64,000 nt of DNA, from the NCBI RefSeq assembly GCF_000384415.1, contig NZ_ARVU01000001.1, positions 558,001 through 622,000 of the forward strand, in the 5' to 3' direction. A program made the translations under genes and the position numbers. Below, piece by piece: positions 30,901-37,650 of the stretch. The first letter of the stretch is position 1. Each line of letters begins with the position of its first letter. The stretch comes from Cycloclasticus pugetii PS-1 (lineage in GTDB: Bacteria; Pseudomonadota; Gammaproteobacteria; Methylococcales; Cycloclasticaceae). A model generated the notes under the pieces. It had not been told where the DNA came from. It did no database searches and worked only from the letters and a program-made list of their open reading frames with translations.

Positions 30901-31191
30901 TCATTGTTAATTATTGATTTTGTAGTGGACTATATGAAAAAAGGTATGTCTGCACATGAAGCGGTTAGAGAGGCAGGGGCTGTTCGGTTACGGCCAATTT
31001 TATTGACAGCATTGGCGATTGTTTTGGGCTCTGCGGTGATGTTATCTGACCCTGTTTTTGGTGGGCTGGCGATCTCATTAATCTTCGGTACGATTGTGTC
31101 AACGGCGTTGACACTGGTTGTGGTACCGATGTTGCTGTATTCAATGTTAACACGTCAGTCGCTTCATACTGGTTCAACAGGAGAAGACTAA
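27916..31191 (+). CDS. RND-family efflux pump, inner-membrane subunit
   Basis: Proton-driven inner-membrane exporter of the AcrB/HAE1-like group, 1091 residues from a GTG start that overlaps the adaptor. It has the usual twofold plan: TM1 near 20-38, porter domain, TM2-6 (about 350-510), TM7 near 560, second porter domain, TM8-12 (about 925-1075). In TM4 the paired aspartates of AcrB (Asp407-Asp408) are Asp422-Ser423 (GLLVDSSIVVIEN). In TM10 the AcrB Lys940 position appears to be Arg (VVVRNSLLIIDF). Substrate cannot be assigned; hydrophobic toxicants are plausible. Confidence 0.93.
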   Translation: MDNKRLNPAGWVAHAFVTSKLTVLFMLSCVLLGIIAILLTPREENPQIVVPGAEIFVSMPGATPSEIEELVINPLEGIIREIPGVDHTYATALNSMGVVSVQFKVGLDKEESLVKLYDRVLGKQDQLPADASVPLIRSVDVDDVPILTVTLASEKYDDYALKRLADHMVDRLRSLNEVSVAYVKGGRDREVRVELDPERLLGFGITLDQMQAALQAGNVSAPVGTQAIQGKVSNLYLDGFLTSAEQVKKLIIGSFNQQAIYMEDVADIIDGPREERDKLSRFAYGPADPRFGSTATVEIPAVSIAVAKKTGTNAVFVADDVLDRIERMKNSFIPAGVEVIITRNDGKKADDAVNNLIEHLGIAIISVFVVIVLFLGFKEALIVGISVPFILALTLGSDYIFGITINRVTLFGLILSLGLLVDSSIVVIENIHRHYKSLWLKDKVDVTVEATNEIGNPTNLATFAVMLVFGSLVVVTDMAGQYFFPIAFNVPMAMFASLLVAYIVTPWAANRWLKPGEGEDLETPHDNDKLHQFYYNIITPLLARRRYRYITIGVIVLAIVLSMLQPAWQFIRPAGVGGPVSAGGIPLVFLPKDNKNTFNITIDMPEFTPIEVTDQITREVGALLRERDNVLNYQSWVGQTGVIDFNGLLKGAGNKKGSFVAEVRVNLTDKKTRDMSSIDLVAQLRPAMEKIQQRYPGSVIQLAEDLPGPPLRATVLAEIYGKDPEKLREISAKVSKVFKETYGVVEVHDSEVADVPQFRVIVDKEKAALSGVSVAQVVQALRQMVSGTEMGRLHIASEKKIVPIRLHIPYQYQIDPTLLSSIYLTNRQGQRIPLSELTRVVNDIQDRPILHKDYERVTFVGAELSDTTPVYAVMDIDQRLDNLSLGEGEVLTTGNLQLQSVTPDTIDGYQLLWDGEIRLTLDVFRDMLGALGIALVFIYLLLVGYYASFKIPLIAMSAIPLGLIGVFPGHWIVGEPFTSTSMIGVIALAGVVVRNSLLIIDFVVDYMKKGMSAHEAVREAGAVRLRPILLTALAIVLGSAVMLSDPVFGGLAISLIFGTIVSTALTLVVVPMLLYSMLTRQSLHTGSTGED

Positions 31192-32480
31192 TGTTGTTTA
31201 AAAAGAACCAACTTTTTGCTCTTGTACTTTTGTTTGGCTGCGTGCTTCCCATGGCTTTAGAAGCAGAAACACTCGAGCAGGCATGGGATATTGCCATCAA
31301 GTATGACCATAGTCTTCAAGCGGTGCGTGAAAATACACAAGCTAGTCAATACCAGCTAGAGGCAGCAAAGGCAGCCCGTTTGCCTAATGTCACTGTTGGG
31401 GCAGGGTATAGCATGATGGAGAATGACCCAGAAGCAAAAGTAGATTTTGCGGGTGTATCAACACAATTCCCATTGGCTGAACGAGAAAGTTATTCGTACA
31501 AAGCGATGACGGTATTACCTATTTACACCGGTGGAAAAATTAGTCGTGGTATCGATGCGGCAACCTCTTCGTTAGAAGCTTCAAAAAAGTTTGAGGCGGG
31601 TAAAGTGCTAGACTTGAAGCTGAAAGTGGCTGAAGCCTACATCGCGGTGTTGCGATTAAGTAAAGCACTTGAGGTGGCAAATAGTCATGTGGTCAGCCTA
31701 TCCTCGCATAAGGCAGATGTTGAAAACCTATATCAGCAGGGGATGGTATCAAGAAATGATTTATTAGCCGCGAAAGTTGCTTTGGCCGATGCAGTGCAGT
31801 CATCTATGCAGGTTGAAAATAGGCTTGATATTAGTCAATCTGCCTATAATCGTTTACTGGGGCGAGATTTTCAAACAGCGGTCTTATTGAAAGAATTAGA
31901 GCCGCAAAGAGTAGACCTTTCGTTGGATATGTTATTGGCTCAAGCGATTAAGCAACGTTACGAATTGCGTGTTTTAAAAGAACAAGCCGACGCACTTAAA
32001 TCCAAAGCAAAGGCTGTTCGAGCAGGTAATGCGCCACAAGTTGCTTTAACGGGCGGTTATGATTTTCAAGAAAACGAGTATCAGGCACATGAGGGTCAAT
32101 GGTTAGTAGGTGTCGGTGTGAAATGGACGTTGTTCGATGCAGGCCTAATTCGTCATCAATCGTCAGCAATGGCTCGTCAAGCGCGTTCACTTGAAAAACA
32201 ATATGATGAAGTATTAAGCCTTGTTAAACTGCAAGTAAGGCAATATTGGCTAGACGTACAAGAAACACGTAAACGTCTTGGCGTAACCGAGCAATCTATT
32301 GATCAGGCAGAAGAAAACCTAAAGGTTAATCGTGATCGGTATGAGCATGGCTTATCAACCAATACCGATGTGCTTAGTGCCGAAGCACTACGGAAAAACA
32401 GCCAGAATAACCATGCAAATGCTGTTTATGATGCGGTCTTAGCAAGCATTAGGTTAAAAAGGGCTATCAGTGATTTATAA
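31191..32480 (+). CDS. TolC-family outer-membrane efflux protein
   Basis: Outer-membrane channel completing the tripartite pump. The 429-residue precursor has a Sec signal peptide (about residues 1-25, ending ALEAE). Two repeated OEP domains of long helices follow, e.g. QAVRENTQASQYQLEAAKAARLPNVTVGAGYS and the second copy ALKSKAKAVRAGNAPQVALTGGY. Its ATG shares one base with the pump stop (TAATG). It completes a tetR-adaptor-pump-channel operon with all junctions overlapping. Confidence 0.93.
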   Translation: MLFKKNQLFALVLLFGCVLPMALEAETLEQAWDIAIKYDHSLQAVRENTQASQYQLEAAKAARLPNVTVGAGYSMMENDPEAKVDFAGVSTQFPLAERESYSYKAMTVLPIYTGGKISRGIDAATSSLEASKKFEAGKVLDLKLKVAEAYIAVLRLSKALEVANSHVVSLSSHKADVENLYQQGMVSRNDLLAAKVALADAVQSSMQVENRLDISQSAYNRLLGRDFQTAVLLKELEPQRVDLSLDMLLAQAIKQRYELRVLKEQADALKSKAKAVRAGNAPQVALTGGYDFQENEYQAHEGQWLVGVGVKWTLFDAGLIRHQSSAMARQARSLEKQYDEVLSLVKLQVRQYWLDVQETRKRLGVTEQSIDQAEENLKVNRDRYEHGLSTNTDVLSAEALRKNSQNNHANAVYDAVLASIRLKRAISDL

Positions 32481-32517
32481 GCGCTCTATCAACTTACATA
32501 AAGAATTTTAATCAAGT

Positions 32518-32901
32518 ATGGAACTATCGACCCCCGCCTTATTATTTCCCGCTATTTCATTGTTACTACTTGCCTATACGAATCGCTTTTTGGGCTTGGC
32601 AAACGTTATCCGCGGTTTACATCAGCAAATTAATGAGACGAATAAGCAGCTTATTGCACGTCAGATTATCAGTTTGCAGTTGCGTATAAAGTTAATCATC
32701 TGGATGCAAATTTTGGGGGTACTAAGCATTAGTTTTTGCGTAGCTGCGATGTTCCTATTATTTTTAGCGGCTGGTGATTTCGGTCAATGGGCTTTTACTA
32801 TCAGTTTAGTACTCATGATGCTGTCGCTGGTTGTTTCACTATACGAGCTGATTATTTCAGGCCATGCACTTAATATAGAACTTGAAGATATCGATTGTTA
32901 G
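32518..32901 (+). CDS. DUF2721 family membrane protein
   Basis: Small inner-membrane protein of 127 residues with three hydrophobic segments (about residues 5-22, 58-83 and 88-112). I recognise the LLLLAYTNRFLGLANVIRGLH start and the RQIISLQLRIKLI segment of DUF2721. No function is known to me. It starts 37 bases after the TolC gene on the same strand, so it could be transcribed with the efflux operon, but the family is not normally linked to RND pumps. Confidence 0.75.
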   Translation: MELSTPALLFPAISLLLLAYTNRFLGLANVIRGLHQQINETNKQLIARQIISLQLRIKLIIWMQILGVLSISFCVAAMFLLFLAAGDFGQWAFTISLVLMMLSLVVSLYELIISGHALNIELEDIDC

Positions 32902-32930
32902 CCAATAAATGGTAGTCAGTAATACGACTG

Positions 32931-33539
32931 TTACCCGTGAGTGATAGGCGTATTAGTAATATCTTTTAGAATACCGTTCTTAATATTGTAAACCCAGCCG
33001 TGTACCGATAAGTCAGCACCACTTTTCCAAGCATTCTTGACGATAGTGGTGTCACAAACATTAGCTACTTGCTCAATCACGTTTAATTCACATAAACGGT
33101 GTTCCATTTCTTCCTGATCAGTAATTGCATTTAACTCAGTTGCGTGAAGGCGATGTACATCTTTAATGTGCCCAAGCCAATTATCAATAAGCCCATGGTC
33201 AACGTCCTCCAGTGAGGCTTTGATACCGCCGCAACCATAATGGCCGCAAACGATAATATGCTTAACTTTAAGTACTTCAATGGCAAACTGCATAACCGAC
33301 AAGCAGTTTAGATCACTGTGGATAACCATATTAGCAATGTTACGATGAACAAAGACCTCACCTGGGGCAAGATTCAGTAGCTGATTGGACGGTACTCGGC
33401 TATCAGAGCAGCCAATCCAAAGGTACTCGGGTGATTGCAGTTTAGATAAATTTTTAAAAAAGTTTGGGTCTTCGTCTGTAATGGACTGAGCCCACTCTTT
33501 ATTTTGTTTAAAAAGATGTTCCAGCTTTTTCATATTCAT
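32931..33539 (-). CDS. can: Beta-class carbonic anhydrase
   Basis: Zinc enzyme interconverting CO2 and bicarbonate; cytoplasmic. The 202 residues show Cys44-x-Asp46-x-Arg48 (GCSDSRVP) and His100-x-x-Cys103 (CGHYGCGG), giving the full beta-class zinc site. The length and the run FVHRNIANMVIHSDLNCLSVMQFA match the E. coli Can type. It is monocistronic and convergent with the DUF2721 gene. Confidence 0.96.
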   Translation of the reverse strand: MNMKKLEHLFKQNKEWAQSITDEDPNFFKNLSKLQSPEYLWIGCSDSRVPSNQLLNLAPGEVFVHRNIANMVIHSDLNCLSVMQFAIEVLKVKHIIVCGHYGCGGIKASLEDVDHGLIDNWLGHIKDVHRLHATELNAITDQEEMEHRLCELNVIEQVANVCDTTIVKNAWKSGADLSVHGWVYNIKNGILKDITNTPITHG

Positions 33540-33692
33540 TTGCCACGATGATTTTTAATGGTGATTAAATTTTACATGAATTTGGGTCACTATCTCACCG
33601 ATCTTTAGGTCAAATGAATCGATTGCTAAATAATTGTCGGTTCCGACTTAAAGGTATATGCTAAAAGTACCAACAAATGATAGGAGGATAAG

Positions 33693-33902
33693 ATGAGTCA
33701 TCATACCTATAAATATATTGAGCTAACGGGTAGTTCAGAAGTCAGCTCGGACGATGCAATAAAAAATGCCATTGAAGCTGCGGCTAAAACAACCCGTAAT
33801 ATGGATTGGTTTGAAGTGATAGAAACGCGCGGTCACCTAGCCCAAGGGCAAATTAAACATTGGCAAGTAACCGTTAAAATAGGCTTCCGGTTAGAAGACT
33901 AA
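33693..33902 (+). CDS. Dodecin (flavin-binding protein)
   Basis: Small dodecameric protein that stores or buffers FMN/FAD or its breakdown products. The 69-residue length is typical. The pattern YKYIELTGSSEVSSDDAIKNAIEAAAKT, then Trp39 (stacks on the flavin in homologues), RGHL, and WQVTVKIGFRLED at the end are diagnostic. A strong AGGAGGA ribosome binding site precedes the ATG. cbpA begins 20 bases downstream, so the two are probably co-transcribed. Confidence 0.95.
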   Translation: MSHHTYKYIELTGSSEVSSDDAIKNAIEAAAKTTRNMDWFEVIETRGHLAQGQIKHWQVTVKIGFRLED

Positions 33903-33922
33903 GGAGTAAAGCGGGGTAGCAG

Positions 33923-34870
33923 ATGGATTATAAAGATTATTACACCATTATGGGTGTTGAGCGCGATGCTAAACAAGATGAGATAAAACGCGCGTATAAG
34001 AAGTTAGCACGTAAATACCACCCTGATGTAAATATAGCCGAGGATGCAGAAGCCCGTTTTAAAGAGCTTGGTGAAGCCTACGATGTACTAAAAGACCCAG
34101 AAAAGCGTGCGGCCTACGATCAGTTGGGTGCTAATTGGAAAGCTGGTCAAGACTTTAACCCACCACCAAATTGGGACGAGGGTTATGAATTTAGTGGTGG
34201 TTACAGCGATGGCGATGGTGCGGATTATAGTGATTTTTTTGAATCTTTATTTGGCCAGCAGTTTAACCAAGGGCGGTCAACTCGTCAGCAAACCGGTTTT
34301 AATGCGCGAGGGCAAGATCATCATGCCAAAGTAAGCATAGAACTCATGGATGCCTACCAAGGTGCCACGCATAGTATTACCCTTAACGCTGCAGAGTTGG
34401 ACGCTAACGGGCAAGTAGTTACTAAACAGCGAACCTTAAAGGTAAGAATTCCTAAAGGGGTTAAAAAAGGCCAGCGTATCCGTTTGGCTGGGCAGGGCTC
34501 AGCGGGTATGGGGCAAGGCGGCAAAGGTGATTTATATCTAGAAATTGATTTTAAAGCACACCCTTTTTACCGTGTTGATGGGCATGATGTGTATCTAGAT
34601 TTACCCATTACTCCATGGGAGGCAGCCTTAGGCGCGAGCATTAAAGTACCAACGCCCGATGGGCCGGTCGATATGAAAATACCAGCGGGCACAAAAGGTG
34701 GCGGAAAAATGCGATTAAAAGGGCGGGGTATACCTAGCACACCACCGGGCGATTTATACGTAGTACCACAAATTACCCTGCCAGCAGCGGATACTGAAGA
34801 GGCAAAAGCGTTGTACCAGCAAATGGAACAAACTTTAGGTTATAACCCACGTAGTAAATTGGGAGTGTAA
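33923..34870 (+). CDS. cbpA: Curved-DNA-binding J-domain protein CbpA
   Basis: DnaJ-type co-chaperone that in E. coli also binds curved DNA in the nucleoid. The 315 residues have a J domain (1-70, HPD at 33-35), a Gly/Asp/Phe linker (about 75-115), and two C-terminal substrate domains without the zinc centre of DnaJ. The next gene encodes its modulator CbpM, overlapping TAATG, as in E. coli cbpAM. Here dodecin precedes and a DCC thiol protein follows. Confidence 0.95.
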   Translation: MDYKDYYTIMGVERDAKQDEIKRAYKKLARKYHPDVNIAEDAEARFKELGEAYDVLKDPEKRAAYDQLGANWKAGQDFNPPPNWDEGYEFSGGYSDGDGADYSDFFESLFGQQFNQGRSTRQQTGFNARGQDHHAKVSIELMDAYQGATHSITLNAAELDANGQVVTKQRTLKVRIPKGVKKGQRIRLAGQGSAGMGQGGKGDLYLEIDFKAHPFYRVDGHDVYLDLPITPWEAALGASIKVPTPDGPVDMKIPAGTKGGGKMRLKGRGIPSTPPGDLYVVPQITLPAADTEEAKALYQQMEQTLGYNPRSKLGV

Positions 34871-35190
34871 TGACGATGAACGATAAAATACTTAAAGGAC
34901 TCCTGCTAGATGAAGCAACGGTACTGTCTTTAGATGACTTATGCCAAGCGTGTTCAAGCAGTAATGAATGGGTAATTGAATTGGTGCAGGAGGGTATATT
35001 GGAACCTCAGGGGCAGCGGCAAACGCAGTGGCAGTTTAGTGCTCGTTGTCTGCAAAAAGCACACGCAGCCATGCGCTTGCAGCGTGACCTAGATATCAAT
35101 CTATCCGGTATTGCCTTGGCGTTGGATTTACTCGATGAAATTGACAGCCTAAAATCACGCCTATTGCAGTTAGAGCAAGCGGCAAAATGA
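34870..35190 (+). CDS. cbpM: Chaperone modulatory protein CbpM
   Basis: Small MerR-like protein (106 residues) that binds the CbpA J domain and blocks its activity. The N-terminal half has the winged-helix-like LSLDDLCQACSSSNEWVIELVQEGILEPQG; the C-terminal half is a helix rich in Leu and Glu. It overlaps cbpA (TAATG) and the next gene (ATGA). A second in-frame ATG at 34876 is an alternative start. Confidence 0.93.
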   Translation: MTMNDKILKGLLLDEATVLSLDDLCQACSSSNEWVIELVQEGILEPQGQRQTQWQFSARCLQKAHAAMRLQRDLDINLSGIALALDLLDEIDSLKSRLLQLEQAAK

Positions 35191-35570
35191 CTAAAGCATC
35201 GGTTGTTGATCGCGCTCAAATCACCGTTTTTTATGATCAATCCTGTCCCAGCTGCGTTAAAGATCGTGCGTTATTTGAGCGGCTAGCCGGTCAGCGGTCG
35301 GCTTTATTTAGTTGGTTTGATATCACCAGTCAAGACCAAGCCTTGAGGCAACGTGGGATAGACCCGTTCAAAGCCTTGCGTGAATTACACATAGAAGATG
35401 CTCATGGGGTTATCCATTCAGAAATGGATGCCTACAGCATTATGATGAAGCAAGTGCCACTATTAATGCCACTGGGTGTGCTTATCTGCTTGCCGGGTAT
35501 CAAACCCGTACTCAGCTATTTTTACCGACGCATGGTTGATAAGCGTTTGGCTTGCGAAGGCCGCTTATAA
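35187..35570 (+). CDS. DCC-family thiol-disulfide oxidoreductase-like protein (DUF393)
   Basis: Thioredoxin-fold-like protein of 127 residues. The family motif Asp17-x-x-Cys20-Pro-Ser-Cys23 (FYDQSCPSC) is intact, suggesting redox activity, though no substrate is known. A hydrophobic stretch at about 90-112 (VPLLMPLGVLICLPGIKPVLSYFY) is typical of the family. Its ATG overlaps the cbpM stop by 4 bases, so it is translationally coupled to the co-chaperone pair. Functional linkage to CbpA/CbpM is inference. Confidence 0.85.
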   Translation: MTKASVVDRAQITVFYDQSCPSCVKDRALFERLAGQRSALFSWFDITSQDQALRQRGIDPFKALRELHIEDAHGVIHSEMDAYSIMMKQVPLLMPLGVLICLPGIKPVLSYFYRRMVDKRLACEGRL

Positions 35571-35635
35571 GTTGGGTAACCATTTGCAAACAAGTTGAGC
35601 CGCTTTGTATTGGTGCTAAGTTAATGGTGAACTCG

Positions 35636-36112
35636 CTACAGCAACAAATCCTCATCAATCGGGTGAAAAACGCTAGCCGCATCAATCAGAGACTTTGCCG
35701 TTAACGCCGGTACACCATAAACTTCCGTTCTTACGCCATACTGCAGGTTTATTTTCTCCAGCAATAGATCAAAATCTCCATCACCCGACAGTAAAATTAC
35801 ACGATCCACCTCTTTGGCTGCGTCTAGCACGTCAATTGTAATGCCTACGTCCCAGTCGCCTTTAGCGCTGCCATCAATACGTTGAATAAATGGCTTCAGC
35901 TTAACGCTAAAGCCCATGTGTTTAAGTGCCGATTGAAACTTATGCTGGCCATCGTCATCGTCACGCTGGGTGGCATACGCAGTAGCCTGTGTAATCGTGC
36001 CTTGCTGACTAATAATTTGCCATAACTTACGGTAATTAAACTGGCGACCATAGGCCTGCCGAGTGGTGTAGTAGATGTTTTGTACATCAACAAAAAGAGC
36101 TATTTTATCCAT
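35636..36112 (-). CDS. NYN-domain (LabA/DUF88-type) protein
   Basis: PIN-like nuclease-fold protein of 158 residues, probably acting on RNA. Acidic residues form the expected metal site: Asp9 (LFVDVQNIYY), Asp86/Asp88/Asp94 (KGDWDVGITIDVL) and Asp111/Asp113/Asp115 (LSGDGDFDLLLEK). It is complete and single-domain; no LabA-type C-terminal extension is present. It stands alone on the minus strand, convergent with the dodecin-cbpA cluster. Substrate unknown. Confidence 0.9.
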   Translation of the reverse strand: MDKIALFVDVQNIYYTTRQAYGRQFNYRKLWQIISQQGTITQATAYATQRDDDDGQHKFQSALKHMGFSVKLKPFIQRIDGSAKGDWDVGITIDVLDAAKEVDRVILLSGDGDFDLLLEKINLQYGVRTEVYGVPALTAKSLIDAASVFHPIDEDLLL

Positions 36113-36341
36113 AAGACAGTCTCAGTAGGGCCGGTTTGGTTAAGCTTGAAAATGAGTGCGTTAGGCTAGCATATGTAGTGCTTAAAGCGTGTAAAGGGTT
36201 GAAGAAAACAGAAATAGTAAATTATTGGGGAAGGCATTTTTGTCATCAGCTAGTTAATGAAATTTTAGCGCATATGACTCGCGCTTATTTTTTTGATTTA
36301 ATGGCTTGGCTAAAATACCGACGTGAATAAAGTCTTTTATT

Positions 36342-36370
36342 ACCCCTGAGCGCATCAGGGGTTATTTAAT
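36342..36370. terminator. Possible terminator near the 3' end of tesA
   Basis: ACCCCTGA (36342-36349) / TCAGGGGT (36355-36362) with a 5-base loop. The T-rich side (TTATTTAATT) lies on the plus strand, the opposite of tesA. On the minus strand only AATAAAAG follows. It may end minus-strand tesA imperfectly or mark an unknown plus-strand transcript. Confidence 0.5.
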
Positions 36371-36974
36371 TAGTCTGTAAAATGGGTTCCAAGTGGTCCC
36401 AAATCTTTTGTGCAATAATTGGCTGGGCTTTTTCATTTGGATGTAATTGATCGGCTTGCATCATGTCGGGTTCGAGTGCGACATCCTCTAAAATAAACGG
36501 TACAAAAGGAACGTCCATTTCTTCGGCCAACTCTGGGTAGTTGTTGTAGAACATTTCGGTGTAGCGTTGCCCATAATTTGATGGAATACGCATGCTAAGC
36601 AAGAGGGTTTGCGCACCGTTGGCTTTGATTCGTTTGACGAGTTCTCGTAAATTTTTCTTGATTAAGGTGGGAGGCATTCCACGCAAGCCATCATTTGCAC
36701 CTAATTCTAATAGAACTATTTCGGGTGTATGTTGTTCTAAGGCTTGGTCAATTCGGGCAAGCCCGCCTGCGGTGGTGTCACCACTAATACTTTTATTTAT
36801 AAGTGTGTAGGGCTTGTTTTGTTCGTTAAGTGTTTGTTGTAATAGGTTAACCCAGCCTTTTTCTATAGGCATTCCGTAGCCTGCACTTATACTATCGCCC
36901 AGGACCACGATGGTCTTAGCGAAAGGTGCGGACGAAAACAATGCAAAAACTAACAGTAAATATATTCTAATCAT
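36366..36974 (-). CDS. tesA: Multifunctional acyl-CoA thioesterase I / lysophospholipase L1
   Basis: Periplasmic SGNH hydrolase with thioesterase, protease and lysophospholipase activities in E. coli. From the ATG at 36974 it has 202 residues with a short Sec signal peptide (about 1-19, [19 protein letters not shown]). Block I is VVLGDSISAGYG with nucleophile Ser28; block III is LELGANDGLRG; block V is DQLHPNEKA. Reading from 37181 adds 69 residues that are only the complement of ybbA. The start codon overlaps the ybbA ATG in a shared CATG. Confidence 0.93.
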   Translation of the reverse strand: MIRIYLLLVFALFSSAPFAKTIVVLGDSISAGYGMPIEKGWVNLLQQTLNEQNKPYTLINKSISGDTTAGGLARIDQALEQHTPEIVLLELGANDGLRGMPPTLIKKNLRELVKRIKANGAQTLLLSMRIPSNYGQRYTEMFYNNYPELAEEMDVPFVPFILEDVALEPDMMQADQLHPNEKAQPIIAQKIWDHLEPILQTN

Positions 36975-37650
36975 GTTGAAAACCAGTAATCCTATTATTG
37001 AAACAAAAAATCTAAATAAAACTGTACCTGTTGCCGATGGTGACTTGACTATTTTATCAGCCGTAAACTTAACTGTTGATGAAGGAGAAAGTATAGCGAT
37101 TGTAGGAGCATCTGGCTCAGGTAAATCGACGCTGTTGGGGTTGCTGGCAGGTTTAGATAGCCCAACTGGCGGTACTGTCATACTAAATGGCGAAGAATTA
37201 ACGGCGTTAGACGAGGATGGTCGAGCGGGTATACGAAATAAGTTGGTGGGATTTGTTTTTCAGTCGTTTCAATTGATGCCGCGTTTGAGTGCCTTAGAAA
37301 ACGTCATGCTGCCTTTGGAATTACGTGGCGATAAACAAGCAAAAAAAACTGCAACGGCTTTATTGAAACGAGTTGGGTTAGGTCATCGTTTAGAGCATAC
37401 GCCAATGAAACTATCAGGCGGAGAGCAGCAACGAGTGGCGTTGGCACGTGCTTTTGTGACGAGGCCGGCAATTTTATTTGCTGATGAGCCTACGGGCAAT
37501 TTAGACAGTAAAACGGGCGATCAGATTATTGAGCTGTTGTTTGAATTAAATCAAGAGCAAAAGACAACGCTGGTGCTAGTGACTCATGATATGGCGTTGG
37601 CTTCTCGATGTCAGCGTAGTGTGCATATTGAAGCGGGGCAAGTTATATGA
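36973..37650 (+). CDS. ybbA: ABC transporter ATP-binding protein YbbA
   Basis: ATPase of a type VII (MacB/LolD-like) ABC system, paired with YbbP. The 225 residues have Walker [10 protein letters not shown], signature [14 protein letters not shown] and Walker [13 protein letters not shown]. The ATG at 36973 is chosen because the following [12 protein letters not shown] aligns with the E. coli N terminus. It lacks a clear ribosome binding site, and an upstream ATG at 36910 lies inside tesA. The stop overlaps the ybbP start (ATGA). Divergent tesA and ybbA-ybbP is the E. coli order. Confidence 0.92.
   Translation: MLKTSNPIIETKNLNKTVPVADGDLTILSAVNLTVDEGESIAIVGASGSGKSTLLGLLAGLDSPTGGTVILNGEELTALDEDGRAGIRNKLVGFVFQSFQLMPRLSALENVMLPLELRGDKQAKKTATALLKRVGLGHRLEHTPMKLSGGEQQRVALARAFVTRPAILFADEPTGNLDSKTGDQIIELLFELNQEQKTTLVLVTHDMALASRCQRSVHIEAGQVI

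Noticed and set aside
36136-36330. 64-codon plus-strand ORF from TTG
   Set aside because: Poor start, no family signature; kept only as a note with the nearby hairpin.
36910-36972. Longer ybbA from 36910
   Set aside because: The added 21 residues lie inside tesA and are absent from homologues.
36975-37181. Longer tesA from 37181
   Set aside because: The added residues are the complement of ybbA; the signal peptide starts at 36974.
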